A stretch of DNA of 64,000 nt from CAYVBE01 sp964572825 (GTDB lineage: Bacteria; Planctomycetota; Brocadiia; SM23-32), in assembly GCA_964572825.1 (NCBI GenBank), contig CAZNGS010000008.1, forward strand, positions 31,834 through 95,833, read 5' to 3'. The position numbers and the translations under genes are program-made. Every line of letters begins with the position of its first letter. Position 1 is the stretch's first letter. The notes below the pieces were generated by a model. That model did not search any database, was not told the origin of the DNA, and saw only the letters and a program-made list of their open reading frames with translations. Positions 1 through 9,400 of the stretch are shown piece by piece.

Positions 1-1
1 C

Positions 2-1159
2 ACCCACGTGGCCGTGGTCACCGACCCGGCGGACTATGACCGGGTGGCCCTGGAGTTGGAGCAGAGCGACGGCAGCCTGTCCGAGCAAACCCATTTCCAA
101 CTGGCCCTCGAGGCGTTCCGTCATACGGCCCGCTACGACATGATCATCGCCCGCCAGATGGCCGGCATGCATGGGCCGGAAGAGGCCATGCCCGCCAGGC
201 TGCTGCTGGAGTTCGACAAGAAGATGGACCTGCCCCGGGGTGAAAGTCCGCACCAGCAGGCCGCCTTCTATGTCGAGGAGCGCCTGAAGGAGTGCAGCGT
301 CAGCAACTCATGCCGGGTCAGCGGAAGGTCCCTGTCGTTCGTGGACATCCTGAACCTTGACGCGGGCATCGGGCTGGCCAAAGAGTTCGCGCGCCCCGGC
401 GTTGTGCTGGCCGCCCGGGGGGACATCTGCGGCGCCGCCCGCGCCGATTGCCTGCGGGACGCCTTTCAGAAGAGCCGTCCGCCGGCCGAACGCCGGGGGA
501 CTGCCTGCGGTCTGGTGCTGAACCGGCCTCTGGAGCCGGGCGTGGCCGAGGCCATCGTCGCCGCGGGCAGGGAGCTGGTGGCGGCGCTCGCCGCGCCGGA
601 GCACAGCGAGGAGGCCCTGGACATGTTCCACCGCGATGCAGCCTGGCGCGACCTTCCCGTGCTGGAGACCCCCCCGCTGGATTGGTGCTCGGTGGACGAG
701 AAGGCGCTCGACATGCGGCGCGTCACCGGCGGCATGCTGGTGCAGAGCCGTGATCTATCCTGTCTGAATGCGGAGGTCCTGGAATCGGCGGGGCAGCCGG
801 TGCCCGACAGCGAACGCATGGCCGACGTGCGGCTCGCCTGGGCATGTGCCAGGCACGCCCGGCCCGCAGCCGCCGCGGGGGTGGCCGACGAGACGCTGGT
901 GGGTCTGGGCCGCGCGTGCCCCTCGGCCTGGCGTGCCATTGGGGCCTGCCTGCAGGATGCACCGGGTGACCTGCGCGGAGGGGTTGTGGCCCTCGATTCT
1001 CCCCTCACGGGCGCAGCGGAAGTGGAGCGCCTGGCGCAGGCGGGGGTGGAGATCGTGGTGCAGCCCGGAGGGTCCGAAGCAGACCAGGAGGTGGGGCAGG
1101 CCGCCGAACGCCTGGGGGTGATGATGATACTGACCGCCGGTCCGCAGTCCCGCCATTGA
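2..1159 (+). CDS. purH: PurH, C-terminal part, with a degenerate AICAR transformylase domain (5' truncated by window)
   Basis: PurH catalyses the last two steps of IMP synthesis. The frame is already open at base 2, so most of the N-terminal IMP cyclohydrolase domain lies outside the window; THVAVVTDPADYDRV is the end of that domain. The transformylase half follows in the right order (SPHQQAAFY, GRSLSFVDILNLDA, VTGGMLVQSRDL, QPGGSEADQEV), but key sites are gone. The family's VKHxNPCG, with the catalytic Lys-His, reads LAARGDICG. The GAGQxSR segment reads GRACPSAWR, and SDAFFPFRD is not recognisable. The frame is intact, so this is divergence rather than a broken gene. It probably keeps only cyclohydrolase activity, with formyl transfer done by the separate enzyme at 12398. 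The next gene starts 13 bases downstream. Confidence 0.85.
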   Translation, partial: THVAVVTDPADYDRVALELEQSDGSLSEQTHFQLALEAFRHTARYDMIIARQMAGMHGPEEAMPARLLLEFDKKMDLPRGESPHQQAAFYVEERLKECSVSNSCRVSGRSLSFVDILNLDAGIGLAKEFARPGVVLAARGDICGAARADCLRDAFQKSRPPAERRGTACGLVLNRPLEPGVAEAIVAAGRELVAALAAPEHSEEALDMFHRDAAWRDLPVLETPPLDWCSVDEKALDMRRVTGGMLVQSRDLSCLNAEVLESAGQPVPDSERMADVRLAWACARHARPAAAAGVADETLVGLGRACPSAWRAIGACLQDAPGDLRGGVVALDSPLTGAAEVERLAQAGVEIVVQPGGSEADQEVGQAAERLGVMMILTAGPQSRH

Positions 1160-1172
1160 AGGGTGACCGGCC

Positions 1173-2333
1173 ATGGCGAGAGTGAGCGAGCGGCCCCGCG
1201 TGCTTCACGTGGACGAACAGGGCGGCTGGCGCGGCGGGGAGCAGCAGGCCCTCTACCTGGCGCAGGGACTCCAGCGCCGGAATCACCGCACGGCGGCCGT
1301 GCTGCAGCCGCACTCCCCGGCCGCCGAGCGATTCAAGCGCGCGGAGATTCCGGTTTTCGAGATACCGATGCACGGCGAGCTCGACCTGCCCGCAGCCGAG
1401 CGCATCGCCCGCGTGGCCCGCACGGGCCGCTTCAACATCCTGCACACCCATACCGCGCACGCCCACATGGTGGCACTGCTGGCCACTTACCTGTGGCCCG
1501 GGGGCTGCCGGATCGTGGCGCATCGCCGCATCGAGTTCCCCGTAGGACGGGGCTTGTGCGGCCTGGGAGCGCTGAAATACCGCCTGGGCGTGCACGCCTA
1601 TATCGCCATCAGCAATCGAGTCAAAGAAACCCTGGTGGAGGCCGGCGTTCCGGAGTGGAGGGTCTTCGTGGCGCGCAGCGTCACGGATCCGGACCGCTTC
1701 ATGGGCGCCGGTGGGGAATCGGGGCTGCGGAGCCGCCTGGGGATTCCCGAAGACGCCTTCGTGATCGGCAACATCGCGGCGCTGGTGGGGCACAAAGATC
1801 ACAGGACGCTCCTGGAGGCCTGTCGCATCGTGCGCGACGCGATTCCGGAGACCTGGCTGGTAATCGTGGGCAAAGGGCCACTGCGCGACCGCATCGCGTC
1901 GAAGGCGCGGAGGATGAAGATGGCGGATCGGCTGGTGATGACCGGCTTCCGGCGGGACATCCCCAGGCTCATCCGGATGTTCAACGTGTTCGCTCTCAGC
2001 AGCTCGCAAGAGGGCCTGTGCAGCACACTGCTGGAGGTGGCCGCCGGGGGCTGCCCCATCGTGGCCACGGACGCGGGAGGAGTGCGCGAGGCCGTCCTGC
2101 CCGACCGAACGGGGCTGATTGTTCCGACCCGGTGCCCGCGTGCCCTGGCGCGCGGCATCCTCGAGCTCAGGGAGAATCCCGAAAGGGCCCGTCGCTTCGC
2201 CGGGCGAGGCCGGCGGCGCGTGTGCAGGCATTTCAACCCGGACGTGCTGACCCGGAAGACGCTGGCGGTCTATCGGCGGGTGCTGGGCGGCAAGATAGAT
2301 CCGCGGCATCCGGCGGGCTACTGCCGCGAGTGA
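1173..2333 (+). CDS. GT4-type glycosyltransferase (glycosyltransferase family 1 fold)
   Basis: A 386-residue GT-B retaining glycosyltransferase that should transfer a sugar from a nucleotide-sugar donor to an envelope glycan or lipid; donor and acceptor cannot be told from sequence. The N-terminal Rossmann half begins RVLHVDEQGGWRGGEQQ, with the glycine-rich acceptor loop of GT4 enzymes. The C-terminal half carries IGNIAALVGHKDH, LVIVGKGPLRDRI and the donor-site motif EGLCSTLLE, an E-x7-E pair at residues 280 and 288. There is no signal peptide or membrane helix, so it is cytoplasmic. The ATG at 1173 is 14 bases after the purH stop codon, so the two genes are probably co-transcribed, though no functional link is known. 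The C-terminus is arginine-rich. Confidence 0.85.
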   Translation: MARVSERPRVLHVDEQGGWRGGEQQALYLAQGLQRRNHRTAAVLQPHSPAAERFKRAEIPVFEIPMHGELDLPAAERIARVARTGRFNILHTHTAHAHMVALLATYLWPGGCRIVAHRRIEFPVGRGLCGLGALKYRLGVHAYIAISNRVKETLVEAGVPEWRVFVARSVTDPDRFMGAGGESGLRSRLGIPEDAFVIGNIAALVGHKDHRTLLEACRIVRDAIPETWLVIVGKGPLRDRIASKARRMKMADRLVMTGFRRDIPRLIRMFNVFALSSSQEGLCSTLLEVAAGGCPIVATDAGGVREAVLPDRTGLIVPTRCPRALARGILELRENPERARRFAGRGRRRVCRHFNPDVLTRKTLAVYRRVLGGKIDPRHPAGYCRE

Positions 2334-2346
2334 AGTCACAGCCGTG

Positions 2347-2487
2347 TAGCTGAGGCGCCCCGCCAGATGGCCGGTGGGCGAGCCCCGCCTGAGAATAACG
2401 ACCGCAGCCGAGGGCGGCTGCGCCACACGCCAACCTGCTGTCGCTGAGGCGCTGCGCCAGACGAGCGGTGGGCAAGCGCCGCCTGAG
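2347..2487. repeat. Two diverged direct copies of a palindromic intergenic repeat
   Basis: Two copies of a sequence of about 47 bp lie between the convergent glycosyltransferase and DUF2851 genes, at 2347-2393 and 2441-2487. Both follow the pattern GCTGAGGCG, then GCGCCAG or CCGCCAG, then CGGTGGGC, then CGCCTGAG, with several mismatches. The ends of each copy can pair imperfectly (CTGAGGCG with CGCCTGAG). They look like members of a REP-like family, related in style to the hairpins at 45171, 54084 and 63657. The second copy runs close to the end of the DUF2851 gene. Confidence 0.55.
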
Positions 2488-2490
2488 CGC

Positions 2491-4050
2491 TCAGAGCCTG
2501 GCCAGGTTTTTGCCCGATTTGTGCGCCAGGTACACGATGCATCGTTCGCAGCCTCGTTCCGTGCGGCAGCAGTCCCGGTATATCTGGTGGAGGCCCTGCT
2601 GGCGCCGCGTGGAGTCGACCACCTTCCTGGCTTCGTCCCGGCCGCCGAACATGACGCGGCACATACGGCGGGTTATCGAATTGTGCTGCCTTCGGGGCAG
2701 GCCGTCCCACAGGGAATGCAATCGGCTCGTCAGGGCGCCGTCTTTCTCGGCGCGGGCGTGGGCCAGCAGCATGGGCAGCAGCACGTCCACCAGGATGCTG
2801 GTGGCCCTCTGGCGTCCCACGAGGGCCAGGGGCTTGTTCAGCTTCTTGCCGCCGAAGGTGCACCGGTGCGACCAGTAAGGATGGTCGAGCTGCTGGAAGG
2901 TGTCCAGAAAGGCGTTCCTGAGCGCCACGTCGGGGCGCTGTCGTCCTTCCGGACGGGTCTGGGTGAGGAGCCGGAGGAAATGCGAGAACAGGCCGTCGTG
3001 GAGCCTCTGGGCGCAGAAACGGGCCAGGGCGGCCATGCGCCGGGTGGGATAGTTGACCGGGCGGGTCCCCCCGAAGTGCCAGTGGTCCGGTGAGAGGCGA
3101 ACCTGTGTCGGCATCTCGCCGATGCGCTCCCGGGCGCGCCGCAGGGAGGCTATGTAGTCCGTCGTCTCTGCGTCGTGTTCCTCCTCCCCACCGTCGAGGA
3201 AGCCGCCGACGGTGAAGTAGAGCGCCTCCAGCAGCAGGGACTTCTGCCCGGCGGTATCTTGCTCGGCCACGAGCTGCCGCAGAGTCGCCACGGGCAGCAC
3301 GCCGGCCAGTTGCATGAAGGGCATCCGGTTGTTCTTGTAGCCCAGCGCCTCCGCCAGCCTCTCGTAGAGCAGTTGCTCCCGCGGGTGATTCTCGAACAGG
3401 TCGGCCAGGGCTATCGCTCGCATGAGTATCCGGTGGTCGCCCGCGGCATCCAGCAGATGGCCCAGCCATTCGGCATCGATCGAACCATCCTGGTAGGCGC
3501 GCCCGCAGTAGCGCCCCTCCACCGCCCGCCATTGTTCTGGGGGCGGTTCCTCCTCGGGGCCCATGGCCTCGACCAGCTCTTCCAGGTCTTCTTCGATGAC
3601 CTGGCTGAACGTGAGCTGCGGGATGAGCCGGCCGTCCTGGCAGTGCACGCCCGGCTCGTCCCCATCGTTCCATAGCACCACGTGCAGGGCCACGTCGTTG
3701 TATTCCGGCTGGCGATCGTGCCCGTGGGCGTACCAGCCGGAGGCGCTGGTGTGGACCTCGACGTCGCCCACGGTCCGTCCCTCTCCTTCCAGGAGGAGTT
3801 CTGCGCGCACGAAATCGGGACCACCCTCCACGTTCCACCAGCCGGGGGAGATCACTTCCAGCCGCCTGCCGTCGTCCGTGCTCAGCCCGGAGGAAGGGAA
3901 GTGGCCGCCGAACCAGATGCAGCGCACGATCTCCTCCCGCACGTTCTGGCCGGCGCGGCCGTAGGCTACTTTTTCCTCCCCCAGTTCGGTGGCGAACTCC
4001 TCCTGCAGCCGCGCGTAAGCGTCCGAGAAGTTATTCTGCTCTGTGCCCAT
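2491..4050 (-). CDS. DUF2851 family protein, function unknown
   Basis: A protein of 519 residues from the ATG at 4050. An earlier in-frame ATG at 4119 would add 23 residues that look non-coding, so the later start is preferred. The N-terminal third contains the DUF2851 signature (SPGWWNVEGGPDF, GDVEVHTSASGW, YNDVALHVVLW), which resembles a nuclease-like beta core. The C-terminus has a cysteine cluster (CCRTERGCERC) like the C-rich ending I recall for this family. No signal peptide or membrane segments are present. The family is best known from Bacteroidetes and has no established function. The gene stands alone, convergent with the glycosyltransferase gene, and shares a strand with efp 85 bases upstream. 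Confidence 0.75.
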   Translation of the reverse strand: MGTEQNNFSDAYARLQEEFATELGEEKVAYGRAGQNVREEIVRCIWFGGHFPSSGLSTDDGRRLEVISPGWWNVEGGPDFVRAELLLEGEGRTVGDVEVHTSASGWYAHGHDRQPEYNDVALHVVLWNDGDEPGVHCQDGRLIPQLTFSQVIEEDLEELVEAMGPEEEPPPEQWRAVEGRYCGRAYQDGSIDAEWLGHLLDAAGDHRILMRAIALADLFENHPREQLLYERLAEALGYKNNRMPFMQLAGVLPVATLRQLVAEQDTAGQKSLLLEALYFTVGGFLDGGEEEHDAETTDYIASLRRARERIGEMPTQVRLSPDHWHFGGTRPVNYPTRRMAALARFCAQRLHDGLFSHFLRLLTQTRPEGRQRPDVALRNAFLDTFQQLDHPYWSHRCTFGGKKLNKPLALVGRQRATSILVDVLLPMLLAHARAEKDGALTSRLHSLWDGLPRRQHNSITRRMCRVMFGGRDEARKVVDSTRRQQGLHQIYRDCCRTERGCERCIVYLAHKSGKNLARL

Positions 4051-4135
4051 GTCCAGGCTCGGAGAGGGTTCGATTCGGATACGATACGTGATTATAGCAC
4101 AAAAGCCGGGGCCGTGCACCCGGATTTCAGGTCGG

Positions 4136-4693
4136 TCATGCCCGCCCGAGGAACTCGCCCGTTCGGGTGTCCACCTGAATCTCCTCGCCGGTCTTGATGT
4201 GGCCCGGCACTTTCACCACCAGGCCCGTCTCCAGCTCGGCTGGTTTGGTCACGGAGGTGGCGGTGTCGCCGCGCACGGCGGGCTCCGTTCTGGTCACCTC
4301 CAGGACGACGCTGGGCGGCATTTCGATCCCGATGGGGCGATTCTCATGGAACTGGACCTCGATCTGCGTATTGTAGGTCAGGTAGGGCAGCGCATCGGCC
4401 AGCAGTTCCCGGTCGATGTGCATCTGTTCGCCCGTCTCCGGGTCCATAAAGACGTAGCCCACGCCGTCCTCGTAGAGGTACTCCATGCGGCGCGTCTGGA
4501 CGTAGGCCTTGCTGACCTCATCGCCGGAGGCGAAGCGGTTCGTCTCGATGTGGCCGTCGTCCAGGTTGCGCAGCTTCATCTGCATGTAGGCGCCTTTCTT
4601 GCCGATGAAGGTCTGCTGGGTGTCGACGACCTGCCAGAGCTCGCCCCGCCATTGGATGACGTTTCCCTTCTTGACCTGCGTGGCTCGAACCAT
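4136..4693 (-). CDS. efp: Translation elongation factor P
   Basis: EF-P (185 residues) binds stalled ribosomes between the P and E sites and promotes peptide-bond formation at polyproline stretches. The three-domain layout is complete: an N-terminal KOW-like domain with the loop GKKGAYMQMK, a middle OB domain (YVFMDPETGEQ) and a C-terminal OB domain ending GEEIQVDTRTGEFLGRA. Lys33 at the tip of the loop is the equivalent of the lysine that is modified in some bacteria. The ATG at 4693 is preceded by AAAGGA about ten bases upstream, and a good promoter lies further upstream (4768-4796). The KamA-like gene at 37850 raises the question of beta-lysylation, but no EpmA-like gene is seen here. Confidence 0.95.
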   Translation of the reverse strand: MVRATQVKKGNVIQWRGELWQVVDTQQTFIGKKGAYMQMKLRNLDDGHIETNRFASGDEVSKAYVQTRRMEYLYEDGVGYVFMDPETGEQMHIDRELLADALPYLTYNTQIEVQFHENRPIGIEMPPSVVLEVTRTEPAVRGDTATSVTKPAELETGLVVKVPGHIKTGEEIQVDTRTGEFLGRA

Positions 4694-4767
4694 CCGGATA
4701 ATTCCTTTCTGTCGGATGCGCCGGAAATGTCGGCCGGCGGGGGCCGCCCGCCAACCGTTGAGCAGAC

Positions 4768-4796
4768 ATGATAGTCCGACACGACACCGGATACAA
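4768..4796 (-). promoter_or_regulatory. Candidate sigma-70 promoter for efp
   Basis: On the minus strand TTGTAT (-35, at 4791-4796) and TATCAT (-10, at 4768-4773) are separated by 17 bases. The start codon of efp lies about 70 bases downstream. The assignment rests on sequence match only. Confidence 0.5.
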
Positions 4797-4803
4797 CGGG
4801 CTG

Positions 4804-6123
4804 TCACATCCAGACCAGCCACAGGAACAGCGCCCCCGCCCCCACGGCCGCCACCGTGAAGGGCAGGCCGATCCTGGCGAACCCCAGGAAGCTGAGTTGC
4901 TCCTCCTCGCTGCTGTTGATCAGCCCCCAGGCCACCACGTTGGCCGATGCACCGATGGGGCTTATGTTGCCGCCCAGGCACGCACCGATCAGCAGACCGA
5001 AGGGCAGTATCATGTTGCCGGCCTCCACCATGTCGGCTCCCAGGCGCTCCACGATGGGCAGCATGGCGGCCAGGTAGGGCACATTGTCCACGAAACCGCT
5101 TATCAGGACGCTGAAGACCACCACAGTCGCGAAGGTGCCCAGCATGCTATCCCCGGTCAGCGAGCGGGCCAGGCTGGCGGCGGACTCGATGGCGCCGCTC
5201 TCGCTGAGCGCGTAGACCATCATGAACACGCCGCCCAGGAAGAAGGTAGTGCTCCAGTCGTAGGACCGCACGATCTTCAGGGCGGTCTGGCGGTCCTTGA
5301 AATAGAGCCACCCGCAGGCAATCGCTCCCATGGCGACGCAGAGCGCCCCGCCGAACCAGATGAAGTCCGGGTCCACAAGGGAAGCAACCGTCAGCCCGGC
5401 GATCATCAACACCAGAAGCGCAGTGGGAAACCAGCTTCTCGGCTTCTCGACTTCCATTTGAACGATTGGCTGCCGGTAGCCGCGGAACATCAGCCAGAGC
5501 ACCGCGAAGCCCGCCAGGGCACCGACCTGGACCGCGAAGAAGATGCCCGGCCTGCCGTGCAGCCAGAAGAAGTCGTTGAAGTTGAGCTGGAACCGCGCCG
5601 CCAGGATCATACTGGGCGGGTCGCCGATCAGCGTGGCAGTGCCCTGCAGATTCGACGATATGGCGATGCCCACGATGAACGGTACGCTGGAGACGTCCAG
5701 CTTGCGGGCCAGGGCCATGGCGATGGGCGCCACGATGAGCACCGTGGCCACGTTCTCCGCCACCGCGCTGATGACGCTGGCGAAGACGCAGACCCCCAGG
5801 ATCGCCCAGCACACGTTGGGGCTGCGGTCGATCAGCAGGTCGGCGAAATAGGCCGGCACACCGCTGTAGATGAACGCCTCCGCCACCAGCAGCGTGCCGC
5901 AGAATATGCCCATCACGTTCCAGTTGATCGCATCCCAGGTGCCCGCCTCCGTCCGGGCGAAAAGGTCCCCCAGGCCGAACAGCGCATCCAGACCCAGGAC
6001 AGGTGGCAGCACATACAGCACCCCCAGGCCGATCCAGATGGCCTTCGCCCGGTGCGCCCGGCTGACGATCAGCCAGCCGTAGACCAGGGCGAAGACCGTC
6101 ACTGTGAGCGTCATCTGCTGCAT
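4804..6123 (-). CDS. ArsB/NhaD-type (ion transporter superfamily) permease
   Basis: A 439-residue integral membrane protein with roughly eleven hydrophobic segments and no large soluble domain. It shows the inverted-repeat architecture of the ArsB/NhaD and citrate-transporter-like families: AENVATVLIVAPIA in the first half and FVDNVPYLAAMLP in the second, each in a re-entrant region, and LIGDPPSM, which is typical of NhaD/P-protein members. It most likely moves a small anion or exchanges Na+ for H+, but the substrate is not readable from sequence. The start at 6123 (MQQMTLTV) is one of two close ATG codons. It runs towards efp and is divergent from the HZS-like gene. Confidence 0.75.
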   Translation of the reverse strand: MQQMTLTVTVFALVYGWLIVSRAHRAKAIWIGLGVLYVLPPVLGLDALFGLGDLFARTEAGTWDAINWNVMGIFCGTLLVAEAFIYSGVPAYFADLLIDRSPNVCWAILGVCVFASVISAVAENVATVLIVAPIAMALARKLDVSSVPFIVGIAISSNLQGTATLIGDPPSMILAARFQLNFNDFFWLHGRPGIFFAVQVGALAGFAVLWLMFRGYRQPIVQMEVEKPRSWFPTALLVLMIAGLTVASLVDPDFIWFGGALCVAMGAIACGWLYFKDRQTALKIVRSYDWSTTFFLGGVFMMVYALSESGAIESAASLARSLTGDSMLGTFATVVVFSVLISGFVDNVPYLAAMLPIVERLGADMVEAGNMILPFGLLIGACLGGNISPIGASANVVAWGLINSSEEEQLSFLGFARIGLPFTVAAVGAGALFLWLVWM

Positions 6124-6476
6124 GGGACCAGCAAGTCTAATGGCACGATGCCGCGTCGGTCAACTTGATGCCTCCCGGCCTGCCGGCCGCTCACCCCGAT
6201 TCTCGGCCGCGCCCGCCAGCTTTCGGCAGAGCCCGGAAGCGCTGCTCGGCGGATGGTGCTCAGTCCCGCGCCGATATCGTCCGACCGAACCGCAAGCAGC
6301 GGGCGCCCGGACCCCCCGACAGTTTACCGGGCAACACCTCGCGGCGCACTTCGGCTTCACCGGGAATTCGACGCGATGGCTTTGGAAGGAGCACTTCGTG
6401 CGAGTAGAATGGCATGAGCGAGGCTAAGGTCGGACCTGACCACCGCGGCTGGAACATCCCGGCAGGAGTGCTTACG
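6124..6476. other. 353-base intergenic region between divergent genes
   Basis: This region separates the minus-strand permease from the plus-strand HZS-alpha-like gene. It holds one convincing promoter (6382-6410) for the rightward gene and several GC-rich palindromes near 6178-6190 (GCCGGCCTGCCGGC). I see no supported protein or RNA gene in it. Confidence 0.5.
6382..6410 (+). promoter_or_regulatory. Candidate promoter for the HZS-alpha-like gene
   Basis: TTGGAA at 6382 and TAGAAT at 6405 are separated by exactly 17 bases. The spacer contains a short palindrome, GCACTTCGTGC, which could be an operator. The predicted transcript start is about 60 bases before the chosen ATG. Confidence 0.45.
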
Positions 6477-9400
6477 ATGCGAGTAAAACCGTCGCCGCCT
6501 TGTTTTGTCGCCATCTGGGTTGTTGTGCTGGCCCTGGGCCCGGCCGTTCTGACCTCTGCGGTTCTGGGGCAGGAGGAGCCTGCCGTGCCACCGGGCGCGG
6601 AGCTGGATTTCGCGCGCGCCACACTGGGCCTATGGGGCACTGAGGAGAGCGCAGGGCGGATTGAAGCCCTCTGCGAGTCCGTCGCGCATGATCCCAGGGC
6701 TGCCCGCCGCGTGCTGGCCGGGCTGCGGGCGGAAGGCACCGCCCGGGCCGACACGCTGCGGGCGGAGCTGCTGTGGCATTGCGCCCAGGGCTTCCGTCCC
6801 CGGCGCAACGCGCCGGACGATTGGGCCGTCATGCCGACCGAGGAGGTGGGCCGGCGGGCAGCCGCGCTGCTGGACCATGAGGACCCCGCCGTGCGCGCCA
6901 TTGCCGAGTGGGCCATCGACGCGCGGCTCAGCGCCGAGTGCGAGGGTAACTTCCCCCGGCCCTGGCCCAACCCGGCCCGGTGCGACTGGTACGCCCGCTG
7001 GCTGGCTGTGCCGGAGGAGGAACTGCTGGAGCTGGAGTACATGCGCAGGGCCTTTATCTTCGGCCGACATCGCACCGGGAAAGACCTGGCGGATGCCGCC
7101 CGCCGAGACATGGAGCGTGCCCTGCGCGTGGCAGAACGTGCCCGCGCCGCCGGCGTTCCCGGGGGCGAAGGCCGCGTCCGGACCATGCGGCGAGCCCTCC
7201 ATGAACTGGAGGAAACGGCCGGGAGGGCACCGAAGGATCTGACCGCGATACGGCGGCAGTACCTGGCCTTCTGCCGGGCGCGCCGCCGCGTGGTTATGGC
7301 CAACCCGGACCTGGATGTTGATCGATTGCTCTTTGCGGTGCGCAACAACAACGATGCCTTCAACATCACCCAGGGCGACCTGCTGGACATCTTCGGCGCG
7401 GAGGGGGAAATCTACGTCAAAGACGGTTTGAACCCGGAGGACCCCGTCCGGCCGCTGCTGAAAGGCCGGCTGGGCCAGGGGCATCTGCGGGGCGTGGACC
7501 TGTGGTGGGACGCCGAGCGCATCCTGTTTTCGTTCGTCGGCCAGCCCCGCTGGCAAGAAATCCTGCAGGAAGGGGCCCAGCGCGCCCGAAGCATGGTGAA
7601 AGACGGCGTTCAGCGGCGCATCTTCAACGGCATCCGCGGGCTCAACGACGCCAAGGGCACCCGCGCCGACCGAGCCCACCTGTATGAACTGAACCTCTCA
7701 ACTGGCGAGCTTCGCCGGTTGACCGACGCGCCCCACAACGACGACTACGAGCCCGCCTACCTGCCCAACGGCGACATCGTCTTCTGCAGCGACCGCTCCA
7801 ACTACGGCAGCCAGTGCGCCGGCGGACCGGGTCAGGATAAGATGATCATCAACCTCTACCGGGCTTCGGCGGACGGCACCGGGGTCCACCCGCTGAGCAA
7901 CAACAAGGACTTCGACCGCTATCCGCGCATCATGGACGACGGGCGCGTCATGTTCCTGCACTGGGAATACCAGGAGCGCCACCTCTACCTGCCCCACACG
8001 CTGTGGTCGAGCCGGCCCGACGGTATGGGCACCGACGCGCTCTACAAGCAGCACATCCCTCACACGCCCATGTCGCTGCGCGAGGCGCGCCAGGTCCCCG
8101 GCACCAGCAAGATCGCGGCCATCGCCTGCGGCCACCACTGCGGCGCCATCGGGAGCCTGTTCCTGGTCGACTACTCCCGGGGGATCAACGAGGGCGATGG
8201 AATGCGTGTGGTGACCCCCGATGTCTCGCCGACCGAGTGGAACTACGGCTCCTGGCCCACGGTCCGCCAGGGGGGCGTCGAAGACCGGGGAGGCTACTAC
8301 CACAGCCCGTATCCGCTCTCGGACAAGAGCTTCCTGGTCGCTTACTCTTACAACCACTCCTGCCACGTATGGGCTCGCAGCTACGGGCTGTACTACGTGG
8401 ACGTGTGGGGCAACAAGGAATTGGTCCACCGCGACCGCAAGATGTCGATCACCAGCCCCATGCCGCTTCGGCCCCGCGCCCGGCCGCGGGTCATTCCAGA
8501 CGCCGTTGTCGAAGGCAGCAAGGAGGCCTATGTTTGCGTCAACGACGTCCACGAGGGGCTCGAGGGCGTGGAGCACGGCACGGTGAAGTACATCCGCGTC
8601 GCGCAGCACATGCCGTGGCCCTGCGTGCGCGACACAACTCAAGATAACGGCATCGCCTTCGACGACATACATTACGCGCCCTCCGGGCCCTGGGGTCGGG
8701 TGCTGGGCTTCAACGGCTGGTCGCCGGCCCGCTCCATCGGTGTGGTGCCGGTGGAGGAGGATGGATCGGCCTACTTCAGGGTGCCGGTAAGGCAGCCGGT
8801 CTATTTCCAGGCCCTCGATGAGAACTTCATGGAAGTGCGCCGGATGCGCAGCTTTGTCACGTTCCAGCCCGGCGAGAGACGCGGATGCATCGGCTGCCAC
8901 GAGACCCGCCCGGTCGCCTCCCGGGAACTGGAGAACCCGATGCCCCTGGCCATCCATCGGGAGGCATCAGGGCCCGACCCGCCGCCCTGGGGCGCCGCCG
9001 TGGTGCCGGACTTCGAACGGCACATGCAGCCCATCCTGGATGCCAACTGCGTGAAGTGCCACGGCCGACAGGAGCCGGCCGGCGGCATCGAGCTGACCGG
9101 CCGCAAGATCGGCGGCTACAATCAATCCTATCGCAGCATGTTCGGGCTCAAGCCCGACCAGCCCACGCCGGCGCAGAGCTTCTACATCAGGATGTGGGCC
9201 CGCGACGATCCCGAATGGTCCAGCGAAGGCGAGCGCGATTGGTTCAGCAAATACTTCAACAACGACCTGCCGGGACAGCTTGTGGCCATCTCCAACTACA
9301 AGAGCGGGCCCGAGGTCACCGAGCCCTACCAGTTCGGGTCCCACCGGAGCAGGCTCATCACGGCGCTGCTGGAAAAACCGGTCCACCGCGAGAAGGTCAG

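Noticed and set aside
2..1159. purH as a frameshifted pseudogene
   Set aside because: The frame is continuous and flanking motifs of the transformylase domain remain in order; only catalytic positions have changed, which fits divergence with a retained cyclohydrolase function.
1005..2426. Long open frames antisense to the purH and glycosyltransferase genes
   Set aside because: They are shadows of GC-rich coding sequence: composition is Arg/Pro/Gly-heavy, no conserved motif is present, and the plus-strand genes are clear. The same holds for long antisense frames across most of the window.
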